From an uncultured Clostridia bacterium (lineage in GTDB: Bacteria; Bacillota; Clostridia; Oscillospirales; Acutalibacteraceae), in the NCBI GenBank assembly GCA_937912045.1, contig CALDPI010000086.1, positions 1 through 10,815 on the forward strand: DNA of 10,815 bases, read 5' to 3'. The notes beneath the pieces are model-generated. The model was not told the DNA's origin. It ran no database searches and saw nothing but the letters and a program-made list of their open reading frames with translations. Position 1 is the first letter of the stretch. Each line of letters begins with the position of its first letter. The position numbers and the translations under genes are program-made. This document shows positions 1-6,887 of this stretch, in pieces.

Positions 1-1095
1 GTTGTGCTGTCGGTCATAATGGGTGCCTTGTCGGGCGTGGGGGCAACGATGCTTATGGGCAGTGAGGAAACTGTTCCAGAAACGCACACTCAGACCGAAA
101 GCGGCGCCGAAATCAGCAACACCACCATCAACGACGAAAAGGTGGCCAATTCGGTGATAGAGGCGGTTGCCGAAAAAGCGTCACCCAGCGTTGTCGGTAT
201 TCGCACAACAATGGCGGTTAATAATTTCTTCGGCGGAAGCGAGGATTATACCGCAGGCGAGGGCTCGGGAATTATATACACCGCCGACGGATATATAATA
301 ACCAACTATCACGTGCTGGAAAGTGCCATAAAGGCGAGCAGCGGCAAGGTAGAGGTCTTCTTGAACGAGGACAACGCAAAATCCCATACCGCCACAGTAA
401 TAGGATATAATATAAGCTATGACCTTGCGGTAATAAAGATTGATGCCAAGGGCTTAAAGGCGGTCGAGCTTGGGGATTCTGATACCCTAAAGCGCGGACA
501 GTATGTCGCCGCAATCGGTTGCCCCGGCGGACTTGATTTTATGGGCTCGGTAAGCTACGGTATCATAAGCGGTCTGAACCGCACCATCAACGAATCAACG
601 CAAGAATCGGTCGCCCTCATTCAGACAGATGCCGCAATCAACCCCGGAAACTCGGGCGGTGCACTCCTTAATATTGAGGGTAAGCTAATCGGTGTTAACA
701 GCTCAAAAATATCCTCAACAGCGTATGAGGGAATGGGCTTTGCAATACCCGTAAACACCGCACGCGAAATTTGTGACCAGATAATTGCCAACAAGGACCG
801 TCCCGAGCCATACGTTGGAATTTCTCTCAGCGAAACCTATGACGAGCAGACGCTTAATCGTCTCGGTTATCCGTCGGGCGCGGTTGTATCGTCGGTTGCA
901 AAGGATAGCCCTGCATATATCGCAGGAATCCGCAGAGGCGATATCATAACAGAATTCAACTCTAAAACGATTAAAAATTATAACGATTTGTACGAGGCGA
1001 TTTCAAACTGCACACCCGGCAAAAAGGTGTCTGTAAAGCTTTACCGCTCAGGCCGATATTACACAACCGACGTTACGGTGTCCTCCAACAACTAA
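1..1095 (+). CDS. htrA: HtrA/DegP-like membrane-anchored serine protease, 5' partial
   Basis: Trypsin-fold protease of the HtrA family with one C-terminal PDZ domain, expected to act outside the membrane on misfolded envelope proteins. Counting from the GTG at 4, the triad is His103 (in NYHVLESA), Asp140 (in YDLAVIKID) and Ser217 (in NPGNSGGALLN). The PDZ domain spans about 268-360, with the usual SGAVV and AGIRRGDII segments. The window opens inside a hydrophobic glycine/alanine/methionine stretch, followed by an acidic Thr/Glu-rich linker. This looks like the end of a transmembrane anchor, so the true start and any cytoplasmic tail probably lie before base 1, and the GTG at 4 is only the first start codon in view. 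The gene ends at a TAA just before a shared terminator and converges on the minus-strand operon. The family is sure; which HtrA paralogue it is cannot be said. Confidence 0.93.
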   Translation, partial: VVLSVIMGALSGVGATMLMGSEETVPETHTQTESGAEISNTTINDEKVANSVIEAVAEKASPSVVGIRTTMAVNNFFGGSEDYTAGEGSGIIYTADGYIITNYHVLESAIKASSGKVEVFLNEDNAKSHTATVIGYNISYDLAVIKIDAKGLKAVELGDSDTLKRGQYVAAIGCPGGLDFMGSVSYGIISGLNRTINESTQESVALIQTDAAINPGNSGGALLNIEGKLIGVNSSKISSTAYEGMGFAIPVNTAREICDQIIANKDRPEPYVGISLSETYDEQTLNRLGYPSGAVVSSVAKDSPAYIAGIRRGDIITEFNSKTIKNYNDLYEAISNCTPGKKVSVKLYRSGRYYTTDVTVSSNN

Positions 1096-1135
1096 AAAAA
1101 GAGCTCTATCCGTCTGGATAGAGCTCTTTTTTTTT
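1094..1135. terminator. bidirectional Rho-independent terminator
   Basis: An 11-bp perfect GC-containing stem (1101-1111 with 1116-1126, each arm carrying GAGCTC) closes on a GTCT loop. A-runs on the left (1094-1100) and T-runs on the right (1127-1135) flank it, so a U-tract follows the stem whichever strand is transcribed. It sits between two converging genes, overlaps the final A bases of the htrA stop codon and touches the stop codon of the minus-strand gene (1134-1136). It should therefore end both transcripts. Confidence 0.92.
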
Positions 1136-1619
1136 AAAACCACATCGGTATTACGTAGCTGATGAAAGAAATAATAAGTCCTGCCGTTATTACACCTACA
1201 GTTATAATCGGTATTGCCTTTTTGAATTTAACACCTAAAACGTCTGCAACCAAGCCACCCGTCCAGGCACCTGTGCCGGGGAGGGGAATCGCAACAAAGA
1301 GGAAAAGACCAATGGAAATTTTTGTCTCAATTTCTTTGCTTTTTCTTTCTGCACGCTCTTCAATCCAGGTAATCATTTTTTCAAACGGACGGAAACGCTT
1401 CATCCATTTGAAAATCTTTCTGATAAACAAAAGCTCAAACGGAATGGGGAGCATATTGCCAATGACGCAGATGGGAAAGGCAATCGCCCAGTCAACACCG
1501 AGAATTGCTGCCGCAATAAGTCCTCCGCGCAGTTCAAGAATCGGCAACAGGGATATAATGAAAATAATCAGTTCAGGTCTTAAAAAATCTTTAAGAAAGT
1601 GTGTAAGCTGTTCTGCCAT
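1134..1619 (-). CDS. small multi-drug export family membrane protein (COG2426/DUF-type)
   Basis: A 161-residue integral membrane protein of the Sm_multidrug_ex family (COG2426). The name is historical and the substrate is not established. The N-terminal half has the family's PILELRGGL segment (about 26-34) in the first hydrophobic region. The second half has IPLPGTGAWTGG (about 111-122), a charged cytoplasmic-type loop lies between them (about 67-100), and hydrophobic segments fall near 15-40, 43-65, 101-125 and 133-157. The start is the ATG at 1619, because AGGGTG at 1628-1633 lies 8 nt upstream. A longer reading from a TTG at 1646 would translate this ribosome binding site and overlap the preceding gene. 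It is the last gene of the operon, 16 nt after the SpoIID-fusion gene, and its stop lies in the tail of the shared terminator. Confidence 0.85.
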   Translation of the reverse strand: MAEQLTHFLKDFLRPELIIFIISLLPILELRGGLIAAAILGVDWAIAFPICVIGNMLPIPFELLFIRKIFKWMKRFRPFEKMITWIEERAERKSKEIETKISIGLFLFVAIPLPGTGAWTGGLVADVLGVKFKKAIPIITVGVITAGLIISFISYVIPMWF

Positions 1620-1627
1620 TAATAAAT

Positions 1628-1633
1628 CACCCT
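1628..1633 (-). promoter_or_regulatory. ribosome binding site deciding the start at 1619
   Basis: AGGGTG on the minus strand, 8 nt before the ATG at 1617-1619. It lies between the stop of the SpoIID-fusion gene and the membrane protein gene, and it rules against the upstream TTG at 1646. Confidence 0.8.
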
Positions 1634-1635
1634 TT

Positions 1636-4083
1636 TTAATAATCAACCGTTATACCACCATAGTAGTATTCCAAAATTTCTGTGTATGTTTTGCCGCCCT
1701 CGGCCAAAATGTTGGCGCCGTATTGACTCATACCAACACCGTGTCCCAAGCCGCGCGACTCAATAGTGAAGGAATCGTTCTTTTTGTCGTAGCTAATGCG
1801 GTATGCCGTAGAGGTGAGTGTGTTATCCTCGCCACAGTTTGCAATGGTGAAAACCGAGTCACGCAAAAACTTTGCAGGATATTCGGTCACGTCATTACCA
1901 AAGCGTACCGAAACGGCATATGTGCCGCTTTCGTCATACTTAATGCTAAACCACTTTTCGCGGTCGGAAACAGAGTTAAGGTCAATGCCTATCGCAGTGT
2001 ATATCCAGCTGCGAACGTCGGCCGTACTGTAGGTTCTGCGTGTCAGATATCCTTCAAAGTTTTTATCAAAGCTTGTGTTGACCGATTTGAGATAAGGAAC
2101 GTCAACAACCCAGTAATTAAGCGAGGAAACTGTGTTTCCTGCAGAACATTTAAAATAGTATGTGTTGGCAAGCGTGCCGTTATAATATGGCTTAAGTCCC
2201 AAAACCGATTTAACCGCAAGCGTGGTTTTTGTGGTGGCCGTCTTCATACTGACAACGGGGGCCTTTCCGCTGTCGGCACCGTTTGAAAGCAACCAACCAT
2301 AGCTCGCAACAGCCTGTGCGCGCAGGGCCTCGGATTCATATTTTTCGCCCATTTCCGCCTCAACAATTTTAGACAATATATCCTGCACACTGCCCGATTC
2401 GGTTTTACCCGTCTGGGCGTCGGTCACGGTGAGCAGCGGCTCGCCCGTTTCTTCCTTATCGTCATTTTCCTCTTTTGAAGTGGTGTCAGTCGATGACGTA
2501 TCCTCGGTTGGTGGTGTGTATTCCAGCGGCTTCAGATATTGCTCAAAGGTTTTAGAATATCTGGAAAACGGCACCTCGTTAACCGCCGCGAGCGTAAACG
2601 GGTCAAAGCTGTAAATCTCATCCCTAACGTCGTCATTATCGCGGTATCCGTCGTTTTCGGTGGCGTTCTGTGTGTCAACAAGTGCGCTCTCGTTAGGGCG
2701 CAGCCTGCGTGCGAAAATCAGCGTGTTCCTGTCAAAGCCCGTAGCCACTAAGGTGAGAAGCTCGTCGTCCTCGCAAACGTCCACGGTGGTGGTTATGTGG
2801 GATTTTTCCAAAATGGATGAAAGGTAATCGGAAAACTGTGAATTATCAAAAAATTCACCTTCTAAAAGCTTTTTATCAATCTCGCCCTTGTCGGTATCAA
2901 ACAGCGCAAAGATTTTATACTGCCCGCCAAAATAGAGCGTATCAAAGCTGATAACGGGCGATGAGCGATAGCCCGAAATGGTTAAAAGCTTCCGCACATC
3001 AGAAAACATTCTGCCGTTTTTAAGGTCGTTTCCGTAAACAATAATGTTGCGGTAATAGGTGTCCTTGTCAATGGGCAGCTTTGTGTGCGGCGTGCCGTAA
3101 AGATAACTGTCCCAGCCGTTAAAGAGATGCTCTTTGTAAAAATCGGGCTCCTCCTTTTTATGCACAACGGGATAATCAATCGAAGTGCCCTCAATTTTAA
3201 TATAACCGACGGTGTCGGAGTTTTCACTGTGAAGTCTGCCGAAATCCTTGTCAAAGTCGGCACTGGGGAAGTTGCCGCTCTCGCCGTACATCGCGGAATA
3301 TTCTTTATATATTTCATCAATAACAAGCGGCTCCGCTAAGAAAATATATGCCGCAAAGCCGATTATGAGAAACAAAAACACAAACAAAACGGCAACAATT
3401 TTGTTTTTCTTTTTCACGGGCGCCTCTTCAGCGAGAAATTCTGCCTCCAGTGCCGAGAAATCGTGCTTTTTCGGCTCCTCTTTCGGAGCGGTGTACGGGT
3501 CACCGATGTTGGCTTTGTCGTGGGTGGGCACCAAAGCCTCTTCTGTGCTGCTCGTTTCTTTTACGTCCTCGCCGTCGCTTTTTTCTGTTTCGACCTCATG
3601 CTTGCGAATAAGCGATACCATATTGCCCGCATTCTTGCCGAAATCCCTTACGTATTGGTGAACAAGACTTTTCATAATGCTCTTGCGGAGGGCCCTGTCG
3701 TCTGTCAGCACAACAATGGCCTGCGGTCCGCATTCAATAACGCAGCCGCCGAAAATACCGCTCGTTGACACCAGTGGTATTGCACCTGCAGGCAAAAGCA
3801 CACGGTCGGTCACGCCCAGCATGGAAAGGTCGCGCTCGTGCATTGCGTATCCAATGGCGTTACATACGTTGTAGATAACAGAAAATTCACCCTTGAGCGA
3901 GCCAACGGTAAAAATCAGCTGACTGCGCGAAACCGCACGGCTGAGTGCCGAAAGCAGCTCTCCGTCGTTGTGCGGCTTGCTGGATAACAGTCGCATAGGG
4001 CAACAACCGTTAAGATTAAATTCAAGTTCAAAGTCGGATTCGGCCTTGTAATATATAATGTCAGCCTTTATCGGTGTAGCCAT
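1636..4083 (-). CDS. fusion: degenerate CinA/MoCF-like domain - TM - inactive sortase-like domain - SpoIID
   Basis: An 815-residue, apparently four-part membrane protein. (1) Residues 1-150 resemble the MoCF domain of the upstream CinA: LSRAVSRSQLIFTVGSLKG aligns with LSEALSRSDILVFTGGLGP there, but the downstream DD pair is lost. (2) An acidic linker leads to KKKNK and one transmembrane helix (about 229-251). (3) A class B sortase-like fold spans about 270-465 (TVGYIKIEGTSIDYPVV, RMFSDV, IFARRLR). Its catalytic His is Asn352 and its Cys is Thr448; only Arg459 remains. (4) SpoIID spans about 560-815, with the likely catalytic Glu577 (EAEMG, followed by SEALRAQAVASY) and GHGVGMSQYGA at 780-790. 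SpoIID is a peptidoglycan lytic transglycosylase, best known from spore engulfment. Positive-inside charge places the N-terminus in the cytoplasm and SpoIID outside. The start ATG follows GAGAGGA, 24 bp after the preceding gene. Whether this is the engulfment SpoIID or a vegetative paralogue is unknown. Confidence 0.85.
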   Translation of the reverse strand: MATPIKADIIYYKAESDFELEFNLNGCCPMRLLSSKPHNDGELLSALSRAVSRSQLIFTVGSLKGEFSVIYNVCNAIGYAMHERDLSMLGVTDRVLLPAGAIPLVSTSGIFGGCVIECGPQAIVVLTDDRALRKSIMKSLVHQYVRDFGKNAGNMVSLIRKHEVETEKSDGEDVKETSSTEEALVPTHDKANIGDPYTAPKEEPKKHDFSALEAEFLAEEAPVKKKNKIVAVLFVFLFLIIGFAAYIFLAEPLVIDEIYKEYSAMYGESGNFPSADFDKDFGRLHSENSDTVGYIKIEGTSIDYPVVHKKEEPDFYKEHLFNGWDSYLYGTPHTKLPIDKDTYYRNIIVYGNDLKNGRMFSDVRKLLTISGYRSSPVISFDTLYFGGQYKIFALFDTDKGEIDKKLLEGEFFDNSQFSDYLSSILEKSHITTTVDVCEDDELLTLVATGFDRNTLIFARRLRPNESALVDTQNATENDGYRDNDDVRDEIYSFDPFTLAAVNEVPFSRYSKTFEQYLKPLEYTPPTEDTSSTDTTSKEENDDKEETGEPLLTVTDAQTGKTESGSVQDILSKIVEAEMGEKYESEALRAQAVASYGWLLSNGADSGKAPVVSMKTATTKTTLAVKSVLGLKPYYNGTLANTYYFKCSAGNTVSSLNYWVVDVPYLKSVNTSFDKNFEGYLTRRTYSTADVRSWIYTAIGIDLNSVSDREKWFSIKYDESGTYAVSVRFGNDVTEYPAKFLRDSVFTIANCGEDNTLTSTAYRISYDKKNDSFTIESRGLGHGVGMSQYGANILAEGGKTYTEILEYYYGGITVDY

Positions 4084-4107
4084 ATATAACTGCTTCCTCT
4101 CTGTTTT

Positions 4108-6876
4108 TTAATTTGATGTAACGGCCTCCAAAGCAGAGGAGTTGTCTGCATCTGCAATGTTTGAAGAACTCACAAAGTAATTAGTCGGCGGTGTGTTAAA
4201 TCCGTCGGGCATTGTGGTCGACGAAGACTCCTGTGAGGTAACGTCGGAAACGGTATCCTCGGTCAATGACGTATCATCAATTGAAGACGTCGGCTCGCTG
4301 CTGCTCTCATAATAGGTTTCCGAGGACGATTCGTAATAAGATTGGTCGGAGCTTACGTCGGCGTCGGACATATTAAAACCGTCCGTTTTGTTTTTATAGG
4401 GGTTTTCAATCTTTTTCTTGTCGTAGTATGCCTGCGGATATCTGGGACTTTTGTTAACCTTTACAAGCGAGGTTTCAATTTTGATGCTCTCACTTTCACG
4501 GACCTTTCGTGCGAAAACAACAAGTCGTGCATCGGTAAATTCATACGTGCAGGTTGAAAGTGTGAGAATATTATCGGTCTCAACAACCTCAATACCCGTA
4601 TCAATTATGCTCCTCTCGCGGATAAGGTCAATCCACTCCATAAACTGAATTTGCGAATCAAAGTCAGGGCGGGTGTAGTTAAAGGTGTAGCCGTTATCCT
4701 GCTCGGGTGACGCGTTGGTAATCATCACAGCAAATATCTTATATTTTGCGTTGTCATAAAGTGTCCTGAGCGTGATGACGGGATTGGTCTTATAAAAGTT
4801 AACGTTTTTATAGTTGTAAAGCGACCCAAACATCGAGCCGTCACGCATCATATGCCCGTGTATGACAAGGTTCTGACTTGTTTCTTCGGGGGTGATTTTT
4901 GCCGCACAGTCAAAGAACAGCGTTCCGTAGCGGCTTTTTTCTTTAAGAAAGTTGTGGTTTAAATAATAGTCATTATCCTTACCCAGAACAACAGGGTTGT
5001 CAACGTTGCAGTTGGGAACGGTGAGCCAGGCTGCCGTCTCCGAGTTTTCGGCCAGCAGCGAGTTAAAGCTTGCATAGGTGCCGTCCTCGTTCAGCTGTAC
5101 GTTGGACTTTTCATATACGTCACGTATTTCGGTGTTAACGTTGTTTTGCTTGGTGCCATCATAGAAGTAAAGCACCATATAGGTGGAGGAAACGACCAAA
5201 GCGATAAGAGAAACCGTGAATATCAGCTTGCTCATAGCGTCTTTGGTGCGGTCACCCCTCCAGGGCAGGAAAGAGCGTAGAATAGGGCACACCTTCTTCA
5301 TAAATTTAGTTTCCAAAAGCCTCTGCCATCCGGCACTAATCTTAGCACCGGCGGTCTTTAAGGCCTTTGTGATTGGAGAAGTCTTTGTCTTAATGGCGGT
5401 CATAAAGGCGGAAAGCTTTGTCGAAATCGCCTGAACGCTGTGCAGAGTGCTTTCCTTTAATTCGTTTTTGCCCGAATCAGCGTCATATTCTTTTTCACCT
5501 TCGAAAACGTATTCGTCATAAGCGTCCTTTGTAAAATCGTTCTTAACAAAGAAATACGGTGTGCTTAGCTTGTTATAGCTTATGTTGTTCTCGCCTGCAA
5601 TAGCGGGCTGCGCGTTGAGAACAACGGGGGCAGAGCCAATAAGAAAGCCCCCCGGCATAACCTCGGGAAGAGAGGATAGATAACGTCTTACAAGGTCAAG
5701 CGCAGTTTTGGCAGAGCTAAGACGTATTTTTTCACGCTCGTTGCTGCCGTGGCCGAGCATAACGCGTCTTACCCAAATGTTTTTCTGGTCGGCCAGCGCA
5801 ATATATACAAGACCGACAGGCTTGTTTTCGCTGGCTTGCGGCCCTGCAACACCGGTAATGCCGATGCCCAGCGCAGCGCCCGACAGCTTTCGGACACCGA
5901 GTGCCATATATGCGGCGGTGTGCTCGCTTACGGCACCGTACTTTTCTATAATGCTTGCAGGTACGCCAAGTGCACTTGTTTTAATGTGGTTGGCATACGC
6001 AGAAACACCAAAATCAAAAATTTGTGAAGAGCCGGGCACCTCGGTTATAAGCGAAGAAAGCAGGCCTGCCGTGCAGGATTCTGCCGTCGCAATCTTCATA
6101 TTTTTTTCTTTAAGCAGCTCAACAACGGCGTAGTTGAGTCCCTTGCTGTCAACCCCGTAAACGCTGTCGCCAAGAATTTCTTTAATAGAATTTATCGTCG
6201 GCACGCAAAGTCTGTCAGCTTCGCTTTCGGTTTCGGCCTTTGCGGTTACACGCAGAGCAATTTCTCCGTCCTTGGCGTAGGGTGCGGTCGTGGGGTTCTT
6301 CTTTTCGGTGTGTTCTTTGATTTTGCCCTCAATGGCAGACTCCATCTCAATGGTGCTGTTTGTCTTCAGTGTCAAGAACGGCTTTACGGACTTCTTAAAC
6401 ATATACTGCATTTCCCTTGGGGGGCCGGGCAGGATTATAACGGTTTTGCCGTCGCGTTCAATCGCATATCCGGGTGCGGTACCAACGTCGTTTTGAAAAA
6501 CGCGCGAGTCCTTGGGTGCTAATGCCTGCTTGTAGTTGCTTTCACTCATTTCTCTGCCTGTGCGGCGGAAAAATGCTTCCATACGCGCGCGGCTTTCAGC
6601 GTCCTCAATTAACGGTAGTTTGAAGAAATCGGCAATGGCCTCTTTTGTCAGGTCGTCCTGCGTGGGCCCAAGACCGCCTGTGAACACCAAAATGTCGCTG
6701 CGGCTGAGCGCTTCGGATAGGGTGTGCTTAATCCTCTCAGCATTGTCGCCGACAACCGATTGGTTATATACGTTTATTCCAAGCTTGGCAAGCTCGGTCG
6801 ATAAAAACTGCGCGTTAGTGTTGACAATATCGCCTAAAAGCAGCTCGGTACCGACGCAAATGATTTCACCGTTCAT
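4108..6876 (-). CDS. cinA: CinA - transmembrane - class B sortase fusion
   Basis: A 922-residue protein. Residues 1-400 form a complete CinA: MoCF domain with FTGGLGPTQDDLT (about 65-77) and ILPGPPREM, a middle domain with NPTTAPYAKDGEIALRVTAKA-type sequence, and the PncC domain (247-399) with ATAESCTAG and GITGVAGP. CinA enzymes are cytoplasmic and associated with NMN deamidation and ADP-ribose hydrolysis. A further 140-residue linker, basic near the membrane, leads to one helix (about 549-572). A class B-type sortase follows (about 590-795) with His675 in VIHGHMMRDGSMFG, Cys776 in LTLSTC and Arg790 in VVFAR, so it looks active as a cell-wall transpeptidase. The last 110 residues are Ser/Thr/Glu/Tyr-rich. 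Normal CinA is about 410 residues, so the fusion more than doubles it. ATG 6876 fits the usual CinA start (MNGEIICVGTELLLG) and has AGGTGG 5 nt upstream; a GTG at 6885 is less likely. Confidence 0.9.
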   Translation of the reverse strand: MNGEIICVGTELLLGDIVNTNAQFLSTELAKLGINVYNQSVVGDNAERIKHTLSEALSRSDILVFTGGLGPTQDDLTKEAIADFFKLPLIEDAESRARMEAFFRRTGREMSESNYKQALAPKDSRVFQNDVGTAPGYAIERDGKTVIILPGPPREMQYMFKKSVKPFLTLKTNSTIEMESAIEGKIKEHTEKKNPTTAPYAKDGEIALRVTAKAETESEADRLCVPTINSIKEILGDSVYGVDSKGLNYAVVELLKEKNMKIATAESCTAGLLSSLITEVPGSSQIFDFGVSAYANHIKTSALGVPASIIEKYGAVSEHTAAYMALGVRKLSGAALGIGITGVAGPQASENKPVGLVYIALADQKNIWVRRVMLGHGSNEREKIRLSSAKTALDLVRRYLSSLPEVMPGGFLIGSAPVVLNAQPAIAGENNISYNKLSTPYFFVKNDFTKDAYDEYVFEGEKEYDADSGKNELKESTLHSVQAISTKLSAFMTAIKTKTSPITKALKTAGAKISAGWQRLLETKFMKKVCPILRSFLPWRGDRTKDAMSKLIFTVSLIALVVSSTYMVLYFYDGTKQNNVNTEIRDVYEKSNVQLNEDGTYASFNSLLAENSETAAWLTVPNCNVDNPVVLGKDNDYYLNHNFLKEKSRYGTLFFDCAAKITPEETSQNLVIHGHMMRDGSMFGSLYNYKNVNFYKTNPVITLRTLYDNAKYKIFAVMITNASPEQDNGYTFNYTRPDFDSQIQFMEWIDLIRERSIIDTGIEVVETDNILTLSTCTYEFTDARLVVFARKVRESESIKIETSLVKVNKSPRYPQAYYDKKKIENPYKNKTDGFNMSDADVSSDQSYYESSSETYYESSSEPTSSIDDTSLTEDTVSDVTSQESSSTTMPDGFNTPPTNYFVSSSNIADADNSSALEAVTSN

Positions 6877-6881
6877 AGTTA

Positions 6882-6887
6882 CCACCT
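6882..6887 (-). promoter_or_regulatory. ribosome binding site of the cinA-sortase gene
   Basis: AGGTGG on the minus strand, 5 nt before the ATG at 6874-6876. It overlaps the TAG stop of thiI (6886-6888), which suggests translational coupling, and it selects ATG 6876 over the GTG at 6885. Confidence 0.8.

Noticed and set aside
1101..1126. The perfect palindrome as an operator or attachment site
   Set aside because: Flanking A and T runs, a tetraloop and a position between converging stop codons make it a terminator.
1162..2286. A 374-codon plus-strand open frame antisense to the membrane protein and SpoIID-fusion genes
   Set aside because: It spans two well-supported minus-strand genes and the gap between them, has no recognisable domain and shows a shadow-like composition (rich in Arg, Ile, Cys and Val). 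It is explained by codon bias on the other strand.
4170..4200. NTPPTN near the C-terminus of the CinA-sortase protein as a possible sortase sorting signal
   Set aside because: It vaguely resembles NPxTN, but no hydrophobic segment or basic tail follows and it lies in the sortase's own disordered tail. A similar TPPT occurs in the SpoIID-fusion linker, so composition explains it.
5260..5680. The CinA-sortase junction as an assembly chimera or frameshift artefact
   Set aside because: The frame is open throughout, the linker changes smoothly into a basic juxtamembrane region with sensible topology, and the adjacent gene shows the same CinA-like/TM/sortase order.
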